Assembly: GCF_045679545.1 (NCBI RefSeq)
Contig: NZ_CP166195.1
Span: 372,001 to 436,000, forward strand
DNA length: 64,000 nucleotides
DNA from: Enterovibrio sp045679545
GTDB taxonomy: Bacteria > Pseudomonadota > Gammaproteobacteria > Enterobacterales > Vibrionaceae
Direction: 5' to 3'
The notes beneath the pieces are model-generated. The model saw only the letters and a list, made by a program, of their open reading frames with translations. It searched no databases and was not told the origin of the DNA. Of this stretch, positions 47,001-53,482 are shown piece by piece. The stretch's first letter is position 1, and each line of letters begins with the position of its first letter. A program made the translations under genes and the position numbers.

Positions 47001-47126
47001 ATTGCTATTTCCAGACGAGGACAGCATAGCGATATTGTGTATTGCCAACGCACTGTTAGAAAACAACATCGAACCAATAACAACGGATGCAACAACCTTT
47101 GAGACTCGACAAAAAGAACGATCCAT
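35034..47126 (-). CDS. Giant secreted SpvB/VCBS/YD-Rhs polymorphic toxin with C-terminal ADP-ribosyltransferase
   Basis: About 4030 residues. The signal peptide (VVASVVIGSMLFSNSALA) is followed by carbohydrate-binding-like beta domains and an SpvB/TcdB-type entry (about residue 620, SYPIELPGGRQGMAPQLQVS). Many DxDxDG calcium loops of VCBS/FG-GAP type (DINGDGLVDK, DVNGDGYPDV) span about 980-2580. Two homologous modules of about 380 residues lie within that part. YD repeats, a Thr-rich linker, an Ala-rich coiled coil and a Gly run precede the Rhs core (about 3790, GLYYFGARYYDPRTSVWQSP). The end holds LYRGV, FTSW and ELEV, an R-S-E (ExE) ADP-ribosyltransferase pattern. I chose the ATG at 47126 (AAGGGA upstream). 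It likely acts outside the cell or on competitors. Confidence 0.85.
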   Translation of the reverse strand: MDRSFCRVSKVVASVVIGSMLFSNSALAIHNIAMLSSSGNSNEVSPNYFDVSSLKNRKIDSDIKHAYPQQEKLFDGSVSSGFNTPSSLLVERYFETVSAIEAVQVYGNAEYMLSVEQKINNLWLKVPSLLDVNLKDLPEGKWNTLHLDDGMITGVVRIQLVALNANPKAASEIRFLSDPNTPLTSHLLTPPVELAFAEQVANSDNQKALLGAAPGKYRDAKHDNQFDVYLPYQPEQLKSATLSYDVKGLSGAASTIRMVNDEFSQGGLVIQADQAGVASVSEPIDVDALKAGKNLIRFTPFADSDSHLKYQVENLSISFELNQAASTEPSLHVFEPQADLRYQGHAYLRGFVQGEGNDSVTFQIGDKVVQTVNGSFETLVPVEGDTVQVDAVLESGETLSQTLAFAPKESVSDEGVLITAAGVKAMQGNNALPERGYARHLASTETDTLVGFEDASLNVLKTSLSAARDIEVFTLEARDIPALDQGMVNVTRGDAAAYRFLPHGIKFNQENELTLGYDKSKIPEGYSESDVHTFFYDDETNRWVQLARNEVVTKDGVIISKTDHFTDMINAVIQTPDSPETQAFGTTQLKDMKAANPGASINLIQAPKANAMGDARTSYPIELPGGRQGMAPQLQVSYSSAAGNGWMGMGWNLSLPTVSLDTRWGVPRYDSATESETYLFAGQQLAPVSHRATPVVRTSEKRFYPRVEGSFNRIVRHGTSPTNYWWEVTNKNGTRHFFGGDGTSMLTAATLATADGNISDWALVKTIDTYGNTVTYNYEKVFDAGIGNGTGGVQGQQLYIKSINYTGFNSAAGAYSVNFTRDRDLSESRRQDVMIDARTGFKRVTADLLRKIDVSFQGQSVRSYAFNYTEGAFHKTLLASIQQFDANGQLFNTHSLSYYDDVRDANGNYQPFTATQAWTMSDAYDMADGLNTRTVESTSLQQADAGATETTPSLATLNADGTQACYVNTAPTLLAMADINGDGLVDKLSVDSDGISYRAASVGADGSVSYGAAQLMVSAQEAFYSASGECKASPDMIAGQNARLSVTDVNGDGIADLVYLDKIFLGSGDAQNGFVFTDSSNAADAFANLDSVRVWKAPFTGTVKVDAPVSLVAGSGDYSGSDGVRVSVQHQNSELWATQIAANDYTAKSPTALDSIAVNEGDLVMFRVNSLEDGANDQVVWDPNIRYTDRASDKLDANALRLNVYQSSADFVSSNSTQLVAPFSGTIAVSGTLTKPATSDNLTATVVKTAADGSESVVWQQSYAAGDSLTASTLAVSNVAVTANDNLRLVISSDTNVDWAGLSGELNIHYVSANDSDITADMLYLSDGTPRFDYALNPDMGLYGYAVESSVVASESGSVTLQPNLPAGLSASGTVTFTAKANNQTLAKETLDLSTGNSFNAVALDVTAGEPVYFEYHLPQDVDQTVLSTWTPSVSVVELGVDATAGLHVDSDDANKQLYRQWGNFLYDSSQSLPGDLIDASALKPAANNTLANSGFTPVADVDSSLPIASADGSTQTSSGDIDALNAKLANAAMSAQSSDTQLANQDLSPEATVERLAATAAADSFAGNGASSLSGTVSDSSGAHFGVSFGIFDGNLACKSMTIGFQRGSSKSESDGILAMSDIDGDGLADKVLISGGVMGYQKNLSGPSEGESFAAFQAFTGSADAFYHDKGKNKNFGFQAVLGACSFSGDLGITSGGGTTVNDIYFSDVNGDGLTDIVANGRVLYNQRTNATVPHFVLSSANTPNPINESGTLVTDGWFETDPNELANFIAENPLHDTVRTWKAPYDGVVSINAPVSLVEDTSADRQAYTQADGVRVAIQLAASELWATTIDADDYSVKTPSGVNAVSVNKGDRLYFRVQSIFDGNYDEVSWAPVITYTDKVAETDANGLPVYSVSATDDYVLAGGDLGVPIDGTVQISGTLTKPVTSDNVTAKITKVTFDGTNTTNTTVWETNYGLAAAQQNISLTLDVSAGDTYRFEIDADTNVDWAGFDWEPVATYIAADDPTTNDQIQDGSAVLAFKTVASLNIFNETSRVTQRWIADADGTVLITPMITAPLGTESGTVTFTVKKENVLLAKQTFEVTNGNLSAAPADISLDVLTGDVLFIEYHTDTPAVADLLALDAGVEIDDQGVVTAWNAGIYTYSYTFIFGPEYRGWGQFVYNGNGARAEQPIIESELKLDDALTDALNSPPDLTNIDQNNLAANAYDPTNSIFIMMLPIAQVDAWRGYDELSLLNAANMSSSRFGEDEYAPSSAIPAGSDGSQAIRAINKLTEVSFSGYSIGGGVPLGGFGASGSYSETDQDIRILTDFSDMNGDRYPDIIGQSQVQYTDMLGALESGAKNNGLGHPSTSQSENQGVTLGGNFSMGSSGAANNQTTKTFKEAFVEANTSMPGAGISGTSGKTKDHANVSWRDINADGLPDRVYENGTAQINLGYAFAAPENWGFAQIKEGESEAAGGGLGINIGAASIKVGISKNASETHQLHTLYDVNGDGLLDEAKFTGSDIQVRINKGGSFAGWTNWTGANELQVSSSESTSINGSFTVCIPLVPPLFVMKICMNAGAYSSDGESQENYSINDVNGDGYPDVLQSGAETDLRVKKSTIGRTNMLKSVQRPLGASFTVDYHREGNTFDMPQNRWVLSNVITNDGFAGDGADTMKQRFVYSNGYHDRRERDFYGFANVTTMELDTTNGDALYRYVSTDYINDNYYEKGLARYSVMKDGSGNTYTETVNSFQTEDVFSGAILDVAGKENDFTSAFPQLVTTETFFYEGTDTAEKQTRTDYQYDDYGNVVVQTDHGDVGTSDDWTATVVYHEIVSDWIVSAPRSIVLRDAAGNVLRQREADINAQGSVERVRVYADATTALTTDITYDIYGNLETITRPENYKGERYVLSYVMDDAVQTYVASVTDSFGYASSSTYDYRFGTVLSNTDTNAQKINFTLDAKGRIETVAAPYEIENGVTTIDFAYFPDATVPYATTAHFDEGKFDTIDTVTFVDGLMRVIQTKKDIEVDNGQTGQGTPMMVASGRVHFDAFGRDIAQWYPVEEAVGTSGTFNSLYDSVNPTRKSYDVLSRVLVTTLPDGNTLTNAYGFGSDRSGAMQFEHQSIDANGNESETYKDVRGRITTVAQHNPMGGHANILTSYQYSAVNELLNVADDLNNITRVIYDLAGRRTHIDSPDMGLTESVYDNASNVVQKITANLRAQGIAVSYTYDYERLAGITYPINAVNNVNYYYGGSGAADNTAGRLARVSDASGTEYYQYGALGEIINTKRTVTTLTGSAPKTYQTSYRYDSWNRLRELTYPDGELLVHEYDSGGSMKAMSSTKGEYTYAPLKALTYDKFGQRVYMQFGNDTVMTYSYEAERRRLDALTATNSNRTFQDNSYVYGAMSNVLSMTNVASVPVDSNLFGGETSQTFGYDNLYQLVSASGDWTSRQGHQERYSLSMSYDSIHNITAKNQLHERLPLDGSGWNDLQGTSYDWQYEYTGSAQPHAASNIGNRTFSYDANGNQTGWTNDDNGTRRDIVWDEENRIRTVTDNGHTSTYIYDAGGERVIKSTSQGETRYINAYLVVRAGKVATKHYYAGSQRIHTRVMENESSTLVTGTDSTSTTSTETSTTETTTDTSTDGTTTDTTTEELPQEVLDAQAAVEAAQAAYDQSLEAFKAAKGNAKKAAHNALKVAQSNLEAAEAALYQAMVDAGLDPGGNGNGGGGSGGGSGGGGNGSINFEAKQFYYHGDHLGSSSYITDIDGEVYEHLEYFPFGETWVHEKSNTQLTPYYFTGKELDEATGLYYFGARYYDPRTSVWQSPDPILGAYLGVDPEMLPGMGGVYTPQNLALYTYTHNRPTVFIDPNGEAVAEATLAWIATDTAIPDPSDVAWPKWAAYAVAGSIAGVAIWMRSDTTGQSTTQDRATATATTTESTNGMTLYRGVSAGHPDYPNAVNGMAVPSGLEGGHDDPDRHNAGDNDSVFTSWTMSRAVADYHASKDGSGGVVLSREFAPGETVPSPDSFAELEVLVPGVVTGARVEEPLGPGSPSAY

Positions 47127-47914
47127 AGCCAACTTATCCCTTTGTTTTAATTCATCACTTAGCAAGCGACATCACACAGAATCTAGGTTCCGATTTCACT
47201 GCACTGAACACGTTTGAGACTAAAAAACCAGAATCAACCAAACGTTTTAATCGAATGCAGAAACACGATATCTAGAACGAATACACTTACTTTTGCAGAT
47301 GTAAATTCAAAAAAAAGACCAATCAGCGATTAGAAATTAACTAAGTTGTCATGCATCTCACTTTAGGAGCGAAATGTTCGATGATTAAAATAATCGTGTT
47401 AATAAATTAAAAATGAACACAAAATTCGAGATTTATTATTCCATCAAAAAATCAATCATCATAAAAACAAGTCATCACTCTAAAAATTAAGAATGCAACC
47501 AAAGCCTGAAAATGAAAATCAATATACTAATAACTAATTTATTACTACTTATCTAAGCCGAAAGTTAAAAAGTACCAATCCATCAATTGTGTATTGGCAG
47601 GTTCTCAATGTTTCGGCGTATTGATGGCAGTTAGTGATATCAATCGAATAACGTAAGCGCCCTTACTCATCATCACTCATATCGAAGTTCCTATCATCTG
47701 ATCGTGGTTTGTGGAGAGTTAGATGATTTAGAAAAAAATGTCATCTTCATTTCGATAAAGCGATAGCGCCAGTCCTGATATCAGTGCAATGCATCAATAT
47801 AGATTTGTGCCCGAGCAACCTCGATACGCTAGAGGTGGGTTATGCAAAGGGCGCTGTATAAAACAAGGCAATCTGGTACACTCTCGCTCCATTTTCCATG
47901 TCGAAACTTTCATC
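47127..47914. other. Long AT-rich divergent intergenic region
   Basis: About 790 bp between the toxin gene and the helicase gene. The part 47220-47600 is markedly AT-rich with many A/T runs, unlike the flanking genes, and holds no convincing gene. It must carry the toxin promoter (left) and the helicase promoter (right). Near 47630-47700 there are near-repeated CATCACTCATATCG/AGTGATATCAATCG segments. AT-richness is compatible with silencing by H-NS-type proteins, an inference. Confidence 0.5.
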
Positions 47915-49147
47915 ATGTCTGACAACGCCTTTTCCCAACTTCACCCAACCTTGCAGCAAACACTCGCTGACCTTGGCTACACGCAGCCTACTGAGATCCA
48001 GCAGCAAGCCATTCCTCAGGTTTTAGCAGGGAATGACGTGATGGGCGCAGCGCAAACCGGCACAGGGAAAACCGCGGCTTTTACGCTGCCACTGATCCAC
48101 CAGTTGCTCGAAAGCGGCGCAAAAGGCGCAACCCGAGTATTGGTGGTCACACCAACGCGCGAATTAGCACAGCAGGTGTATGACAAAGTTATCGAGTACA
48201 GCCAAAACACATCACTTAAATGTGTCGCCCTATATGGCGGTGCCAACATCAATCCGCAGAAAAGTCAGCTCCAAAAAGGTCCAGAAATCGTGGTGGGCAC
48301 GCCTGGTCGTCTTTTAGACCATCTGCACATTGGCACGCTGAATCTTTCGAGCCTCGATACTTTGGTATTGGACGAAGCGGATCGCATGTTAGACATGGGC
48401 TTTATTTCAGACATCAAACGATTAATGAAGAAAATGCCAAAAGAGCGCCAAACGCTTTTCTTCTCTGCCACTTATCCGAAACAAGTATTGGATTTGGCGT
48501 ACCGCCTGCTTAACCAACCTGTTCGAATAGAAGTCGCGACAGCAAACAGCACTGCTGACACCGTCAATCAGCTTGTTCATCCTGTCGATAAGAAGCGTAA
48601 GCGAGAGTTGCTGTCGTTTTTGATTGGTAGCCGTAACCTACAACAAGTGTTGGTGTTTGCTAAAACCCGCCAAACGACAGAAGCCTTGGCGAACGAGCTT
48701 AAACTCGATGGCTTAGCGGCCGAAGCCATTCATGGTGAGAAAACCCAAGGTGCACGAAACCGAGCACTGGAAGGCTTTAAAGAAGGGAAAATACGCGTAT
48801 TAGTTGCTACCGATGTGGCAGCACGAGGCTTGGACATTCCTTCGCTTGATACAGTATTTAACTATGAGCTGCCACACGCAGCGGAAGATTACATTCACCG
48901 GATCGGACGCACCGGACGGGCAGGCAAAAGCGGAAATGCAATTTCGTTAGTGAGCCGAGAAGAGGAAGGCATGCTTGCCGCCATTGAAACCTTGATTGAC
49001 CAACGTTTGCCACAAGAATGGCTGGCTGGATTTGAGCCCGATTTGAATGCGGAAATTGAGCACCGCGAGAAGCGTGGTGGCAGAGGGGGCGATAAGCGTC
49101 GACTCAAACATCAATTGCTAAAAAAATCAGGTGCGAAAAAGCGCTAA
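47915..49147 (+). CDS. DEAD-box ATP-dependent RNA helicase (RhlE-like)
   Basis: The 410-residue protein unwinds RNA. It shows the Q motif (FSQLHPTLQQTLADLGYTQP, then TEIQQQAIP), motif I AQTGTGKT, Ia PTRELA, Ib TPGRL, II DEAD (LDEADRMLDMGF), III SAT, then ATDVAARGLDIPSLD (V) and HRIGRTGRAG (VI). The basic C-terminal tail (KRGGRGGDKRRLKHQLLKK) is typical of RNA-binding extensions of RhlE-like proteins. I start at the ATG at 47915, which places the Q motif at the N-terminus; upstream codons are not family-like. Role in ribosome assembly or mRNA decay is likely. Confidence 0.93.
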   Translation: MSDNAFSQLHPTLQQTLADLGYTQPTEIQQQAIPQVLAGNDVMGAAQTGTGKTAAFTLPLIHQLLESGAKGATRVLVVTPTRELAQQVYDKVIEYSQNTSLKCVALYGGANINPQKSQLQKGPEIVVGTPGRLLDHLHIGTLNLSSLDTLVLDEADRMLDMGFISDIKRLMKKMPKERQTLFFSATYPKQVLDLAYRLLNQPVRIEVATANSTADTVNQLVHPVDKKRKRELLSFLIGSRNLQQVLVFAKTRQTTEALANELKLDGLAAEAIHGEKTQGARNRALEGFKEGKIRVLVATDVAARGLDIPSLDTVFNYELPHAAEDYIHRIGRTGRAGKSGNAISLVSREEEGMLAAIETLIDQRLPQEWLAGFEPDLNAEIEHREKRGGRGGDKRRLKHQLLKKSGAKKR

Positions 49148-49271
49148 TTAAAAATACACTTGGGCGCATTTGCGCCCTATGCCCTCTCGGGCTGTGCACA
49201 CCGATGAATTACTCTCGTCTCAGATAATCCGCTACACTCTCAAGGAAAATTCAACAAGACGAACACGCCTT

Positions 49272-50147
49272 ATGCACATCCCAAATATCCATTTTGACCA
49301 TAATAAGACCAACCAAGCAGAACTTGAAATCATCGATCTTTCTGAGGTTAACCGCAGAAATTACACCACACACACTCCAAGCCAGCCACATCGCGTCAAT
49401 TTCTTTATGCTGATATTCATTGAACAAGGCAGCGGCAATCATTGGGTCGATTTCAAGAAGTATTCGTTTCAAGCGGGTTCAATTATTTTCGTGCAGCGAG
49501 AACAAGTACACGCCTTTGACTTTTCCAATAACCCGCAAGGCAAAATACTGATGTTCACCCAAGCGTTCTTGGACAAAGTGCATCACAATATGCGATTACC
49601 AAGTTATACACCCACGCACCTCAACAATCTCTATTCACCGCTGTTGGCGCTTGATGGCAGCAACCAATCTAGAACCCGGTCCTTACTCAATGAAATGCAA
49701 ACAGAGCTTCAATGCCACGACGCTGATCCTTTGATTGTCATGTATTTATTCTCTGCGCTTAGTTTGCTGCACCGTCGATTAAAGCTTGTTGCCGAAGTCG
49801 ACAATCTTTCTCCTTCCCAAAGCCGCATGTTGTCGAAATTCATGGCACTGCTTCAAGTGAACTGTGAACACGTGCGTGATGCAAATTGGTACGCTAACCA
49901 ACTCGCCACGACATACAAGACCCTCAATCGCGTGACCAAAATTGCCACATCTCTGACAGCCAAACAAATGATTGATAGTTACACCATCATCGAGATCAAG
50001 CGCCAACTGGTCGTCAATAAAGTCACTACCCAACAAATCGCTCTCGATTTTGGCTTTGATGACTCAAGTAACTTTGTTAAATACTTTAAGAAAGAAACCA
50101 ACATGACCCCAAGCTTATTCAGAAATCACCATAGTCAAATAAGCTAG
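49272..50147 (+). CDS. AraC-family transcriptional regulator
   Basis: The 291-residue protein has an N-terminal cupin-like sensing domain (residues 1-165) with SFQAGSIIFVQREQVHAFDF, and a C-terminal double HTH. The second helix-turn-helix is clear (VTTQQIALDFGFDDSSNFVK then YFKKETNMTPSLFR). ATG at 49272 is chosen because family members start near such a HFDHN segment; no strong ribosome-binding site is seen. The next gene in the same direction is a SnoaL-like lipoprotein 212 bp away, the most probable target. The effector is unknown. Confidence 0.85.
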   Translation: MHIPNIHFDHNKTNQAELEIIDLSEVNRRNYTTHTPSQPHRVNFFMLIFIEQGSGNHWVDFKKYSFQAGSIIFVQREQVHAFDFSNNPQGKILMFTQAFLDKVHHNMRLPSYTPTHLNNLYSPLLALDGSNQSRTRSLLNEMQTELQCHDADPLIVMYLFSALSLLHRRLKLVAEVDNLSPSQSRMLSKFMALLQVNCEHVRDANWYANQLATTYKTLNRVTKIATSLTAKQMIDSYTIIEIKRQLVVNKVTTQQIALDFGFDDSSNFVKYFKKETNMTPSLFRNHHSQIS

Positions 50148-50359
50148 TCGCTCTGGCTCACAACGCCCATATACACATTAAGTCCTCATTTAATTCAACT
50201 AATCCCTGTTACCGCTTTCGCAGACGGCAATGAACAATCCGCATCCTCTCGTACATCGGGTTCGATATTCACCATTTTTCTGCCTAGATTCACTCTGCCC
50301 GCACTTGCGTTAACCCCCTATTCTTGCCTCAACGCCACGATTCATTAAAGGACGAGACA

Positions 50360-51226
50360 ATGAACAACCAAAACAACAATATAATTCGCATGGCTGCTGC
50401 AGCGGGGGTCATGAGCATGGCGGCATGCAGCGCGACGACATCAGAAGTGACGCTTTCAAACAAAGATAAAGCTGTTGCACTCATCAGTAGCATCGAAACG
50501 GGTGACCATGGCCCAATCGCATATATCAATCCAGACAAATACGTCCAGCACAATTTAGCGGCTGCCGATGGTCTTCAAGGGTTTGGTGAGTTAATGGCGA
50601 TGTTACCGGAGGGTAGCGCTAAAGCTGACGTTAAGCGCGCATTTCAAGATGGCGACTTTACCGTCACACACACAGAATATGATTTCTTTGGCCCAAAAGT
50701 TGGCTTTGATGTGTTCCGCTTCGAAAACGGTCAAATCGTCGAACATTGGGATAACCTTCAAGCCATTGCTCCTGCCAATCCAAGCGGACGCACGCAATTA
50801 GATGGCCCCACGCAAGTCACGGACCTCGACAAAACAGATGCGAACAAAGCGATTGTCGCAGACTTTGTGAAAACCATTTTGATGGAAGGCAATATGGCCC
50901 GAATCAATGATTTTATTGACAACGAAGACTCTGCGTACTTGCAACACAATCCGATGGTGGCAGACGGTCTTAGCGGCCTAGGCGAAGCATTAAAGCAATT
51001 GGCCGAACAAGGCATGCCGATGGTGTACAGCACCAATCATAAAATCTTAGGCGAAGGCAACTTCGTGCTGGCGATTAGCGAAGGGATTTTCCTGAAACAA
51101 GAAGTCGCTTTTTATGATCTTTTTCGTTTAGACAACGGCAAAATCGTGGAACATTGGGATGTAATTGAAAACATTCCACCCCGTAGTGAATGGAAAAACG
51201 ACAACGGTAAGTTTGGTTTTCAGTAA
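50360..51226 (+). CDS. Lipoprotein with two SnoaL-like (NTF2-fold) domains
   Basis: The 288-residue protein has a lipoprotein-like signal (NIIRMAAAAGVMSMAACSAT) with cysteine at about residue 23. Two homologous SnoaL-like halves follow, each with QHN, DGLxGxGE and an ENGQIVEHWD / DNGKIVEHWD end. Such folds hold small-molecule isomerases, cyclases and hydrolases; the reaction is unknown. AAGGA is 7 nt before the ATG at 50360. It is probably controlled by the AraC-type protein encoded upstream. The lipobox MAAC is slightly atypical (Met at -3), so lipidation is likely but not certain. Confidence 0.75.
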   Translation: MNNQNNNIIRMAAAAGVMSMAACSATTSEVTLSNKDKAVALISSIETGDHGPIAYINPDKYVQHNLAAADGLQGFGELMAMLPEGSAKADVKRAFQDGDFTVTHTEYDFFGPKVGFDVFRFENGQIVEHWDNLQAIAPANPSGRTQLDGPTQVTDLDKTDANKAIVADFVKTILMEGNMARINDFIDNEDSAYLQHNPMVADGLSGLGEALKQLAEQGMPMVYSTNHKILGEGNFVLAISEGIFLKQEVAFYDLFRLDNGKIVEHWDVIENIPPRSEWKNDNGKFGFQ

Positions 51227-51267
51227 GTCTGACTTTTACTGGTGAAAAGCACGCTAATCGACACAAC

Positions 51268-51327
51268 AAAAAGCCGCAAAACTGAAGTGACCCCGTAAAG
51301 CTGGACATTTCTGTTATGCGGCTTTTT
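51268..51327. terminator. Bidirectional terminator with an IS3-end-like loop
   Basis: AAAAAGCCGCA and TGCGGCTTTTT arms enclose a 38-nt loop. The loop contains TGAAGTGACCCCGTAAAGCT followed by GGACAT, which resembles the terminal inverted repeats of IS3-family insertion sequences. The arms would serve both the SnoaL gene and the convergent sulfatase-fold gene. Confidence 0.7.
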
Positions 51328-51371
51328 GCTATCCTTTTCTGATATTAATAGATGTGTGCGTAAGCATTATT

Positions 51372-53360
51372 CTATTGCTTACCGACACGATTTTTCTGGC
51401 TGGCGGTGTCGCTATTACTGGCAGAATAGTAGTTTTCTCGAAACGCTAAGCTCCCCCACAACGCATTTGCGTGAGCACGATTCACAATCGCTTGCCCAAT
51501 ATCTTGCTCCTGCAAAGTATCGGCATCAGGATCATATTGATAGGTTGAGATCCCCAATCCCGGCTGGATCACGACCACTTTATTGTCTTCCGTCATCCAT
51601 GCAAAATTCTTATCTCGCTGCATCAATGCACGTTGCTTCTCTGCGGGCACGTCTTTGGTGAGATCGTGACCGATCATCGGGTTATCGCCACTGATCCCCG
51701 CCAGTGAAAGCAGTGTCGGCGCAAGATCGATTTGGCTAACCAAACGGTTATCTAGGCGTGGTTCAATGCCACCCCCGAAAATCACCGCTGGAATTTTGAA
51801 ATGTCCAATGGGAACGGGCAAGTTACCGTAAGTACGCGCATCATGATCTGCCACTACCACAAACACGGTGTCATCCCAGTAGTTCGATTTTTTTGCCTTA
51901 TCAATAAATTCTCCCAAGGCAAAATCTGCATATTTCACCGCATTTTCAACGGTTTTTGGGGGCTCGTTATAGGGCTCAATGACATTGTCAGGGTATTCAA
52001 AAGGACTGTGGTTAGAAGAACTAAATACCAAACTAAAGAAAGGTTTTCCTTCATTTTCTAACTGGCTGAACTGCTGATCAGCTTTATTATACAAATCCTG
52101 ATCAGATGCCCCCCACGAACCCACAAACGTCGGTGAAGCAAAGGTTGGGAAATCTTGCATATCCACAAAACCGTTGCCCAAAAAGAAGCTTTTCATGTTG
52201 TCGAAGTGGCTCTCACCGCCATAGATAAACTGGGTGTGGTATTGATTTTCTTTCAGCAGATCTGCAATCGAAAAAAAGTTGGTCTGGCTTTTACCCAACT
52301 TCACTACCGAACGAGCAGGTGTCGGTGAAAAGCCTGTAGTGACTGCTTCAATACCTCGCACTGAGCGCGTACCGGTTGCGTACATGCGTGTAAATGCCCA
52401 CCCTTCATCTATCAAGGCATCTAAATTGGGGGAAGCATTTATCCCACCAAGGCTTTTCACATAGCGAGCGCCGTGACTTTCCAGCAAAAGAATCACAATG
52501 TTTTTTGGCTTACCTTGATAGGCAGCTTCATGATTGGCAAGCGATGGCGCTTTGTCGGACAAGAATGCTGACGCAGGTACATTCATTGACGCTCTGACTT
52601 CAGAGATAACCTCTGCACTGTCCATCTTGGGATAGAAATCAAACGCACTCGCTTCCGACCCCATTTGTTTGGCAGCAAACAGCACTGAGTAAGAAGAATT
52701 CAGCGTGATGTCGTTAACTAGAGGATCACTGGAAAAGAACACCATTGCGGGGTTGAGTGGACGGTGGCCCAACGATGAACGCGCCCCCGTCACACCAATG
52801 ACCACCACTAACACCGCAATCAACGGACGCCAATACCATTTTGGATAGCGCAGGTCGGAAACCAGAGATTGACTCCATTTCCATCCCAGCACTAAGGTCA
52901 GCAGCGAAACCACTAGGCCGATAAACAATTCCAGTTTGTAGCCGCTCCAGAGCATGCCAAATACCTCTTTCGGATAAACGAGATATTCCACAAACAGGCG
53001 ATTTGGTCTCAGGTCGTATTCCATGATGAAAGGCGGTGTCGCCACTTCCATATAAACAACAAACCATAAACCTAGGGTTATCCATACCCGTAAAATCCAA
53101 TGCCAAATTCGTCCAACAATATGATCACCAGATAGCAGTGAAGACAGTAAGGCGGGCAAAATTAACAAGTAACTGACTGAGGCGATATCAACACGCAACC
53201 CACTTAGAAATATCGCACTCCAACCTTGCGCGTCATTCACGCGATCAATCTGCCAAAGGGCAAGCCCTAGTCGTGACACCGTAAAAATAACAATCAAAGC
53301 GACACACGTACAAAAGATCGGATATAGCGGACCAAGAATGAGTTTTAAATTTCGCAACAC
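51372..53360 (-). CDS. LTA-synthase/OpgB-like membrane phosphotransferase (alkaline phosphatase superfamily)
   Basis: The protein has five predicted membrane segments (N-terminal third) and a periplasmic sulfatase-fold domain. Motifs seen are LLLESHG (metal-binding Glu), ATGTRSVRGIEA (catalytic Thr), GGESHFDNM and VVADHDARTYG. Family members transfer glycerol-phosphate from phosphatidylglycerol to glycans or lipids and leave diacylglycerol. The frame stays open to 53423, but that part lies in tandem repeats; GGAG with a GTG at 53360 or TTG at 53357 gives the true start, about 662 residues. It follows eptA and dgkA in the same direction. Confidence 0.82.
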   Translation of the reverse strand: MLRNLKLILGPLYPIFCTCVALIVIFTVSRLGLALWQIDRVNDAQGWSAIFLSGLRVDIASVSYLLILPALLSSLLSGDHIVGRIWHWILRVWITLGLWFVVYMEVATPPFIMEYDLRPNRLFVEYLVYPKEVFGMLWSGYKLELFIGLVVSLLTLVLGWKWSQSLVSDLRYPKWYWRPLIAVLVVVIGVTGARSSLGHRPLNPAMVFFSSDPLVNDITLNSSYSVLFAAKQMGSEASAFDFYPKMDSAEVISEVRASMNVPASAFLSDKAPSLANHEAAYQGKPKNIVILLLESHGARYVKSLGGINASPNLDALIDEGWAFTRMYATGTRSVRGIEAVTTGFSPTPARSVVKLGKSQTNFFSIADLLKENQYHTQFIYGGESHFDNMKSFFLGNGFVDMQDFPTFASPTFVGSWGASDQDLYNKADQQFSQLENEGKPFFSLVFSSSNHSPFEYPDNVIEPYNEPPKTVENAVKYADFALGEFIDKAKKSNYWDDTVFVVVADHDARTYGNLPVPIGHFKIPAVIFGGGIEPRLDNRLVSQIDLAPTLLSLAGISGDNPMIGHDLTKDVPAEKQRALMQRDKNFAWMTEDNKVVVIQPGLGISTYQYDPDADTLQEQDIGQAIVNRAHANALWGSLAFRENYYSASNSDTASQKNRVGKQ

Positions 53361-53392
53361 TGTCACTCCATGTGATGACGATGAAAAACAAG

Positions 53393-53471
53393 GGTCTTCA
53401 AAAGCATTGGTTCTCAAAAGCAATGGCTCTCAAAAACAAATGGTTCTCAAAAAAATGGTTACCAAAATATT
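53393..53471. repeat. Five tandem 15-17-bp units upstream of the LTA-synthase-like gene
   Basis: Imperfect tandem units of the form GGTTCTCAAAAGCAAT, from 53393 to 53471, with A-run length changes between units. They lie between eptA and the next gene, in the untranslated leader of the latter. Confidence 0.85.
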
Positions 53472-53482
53472 GGGTCGCAGTT

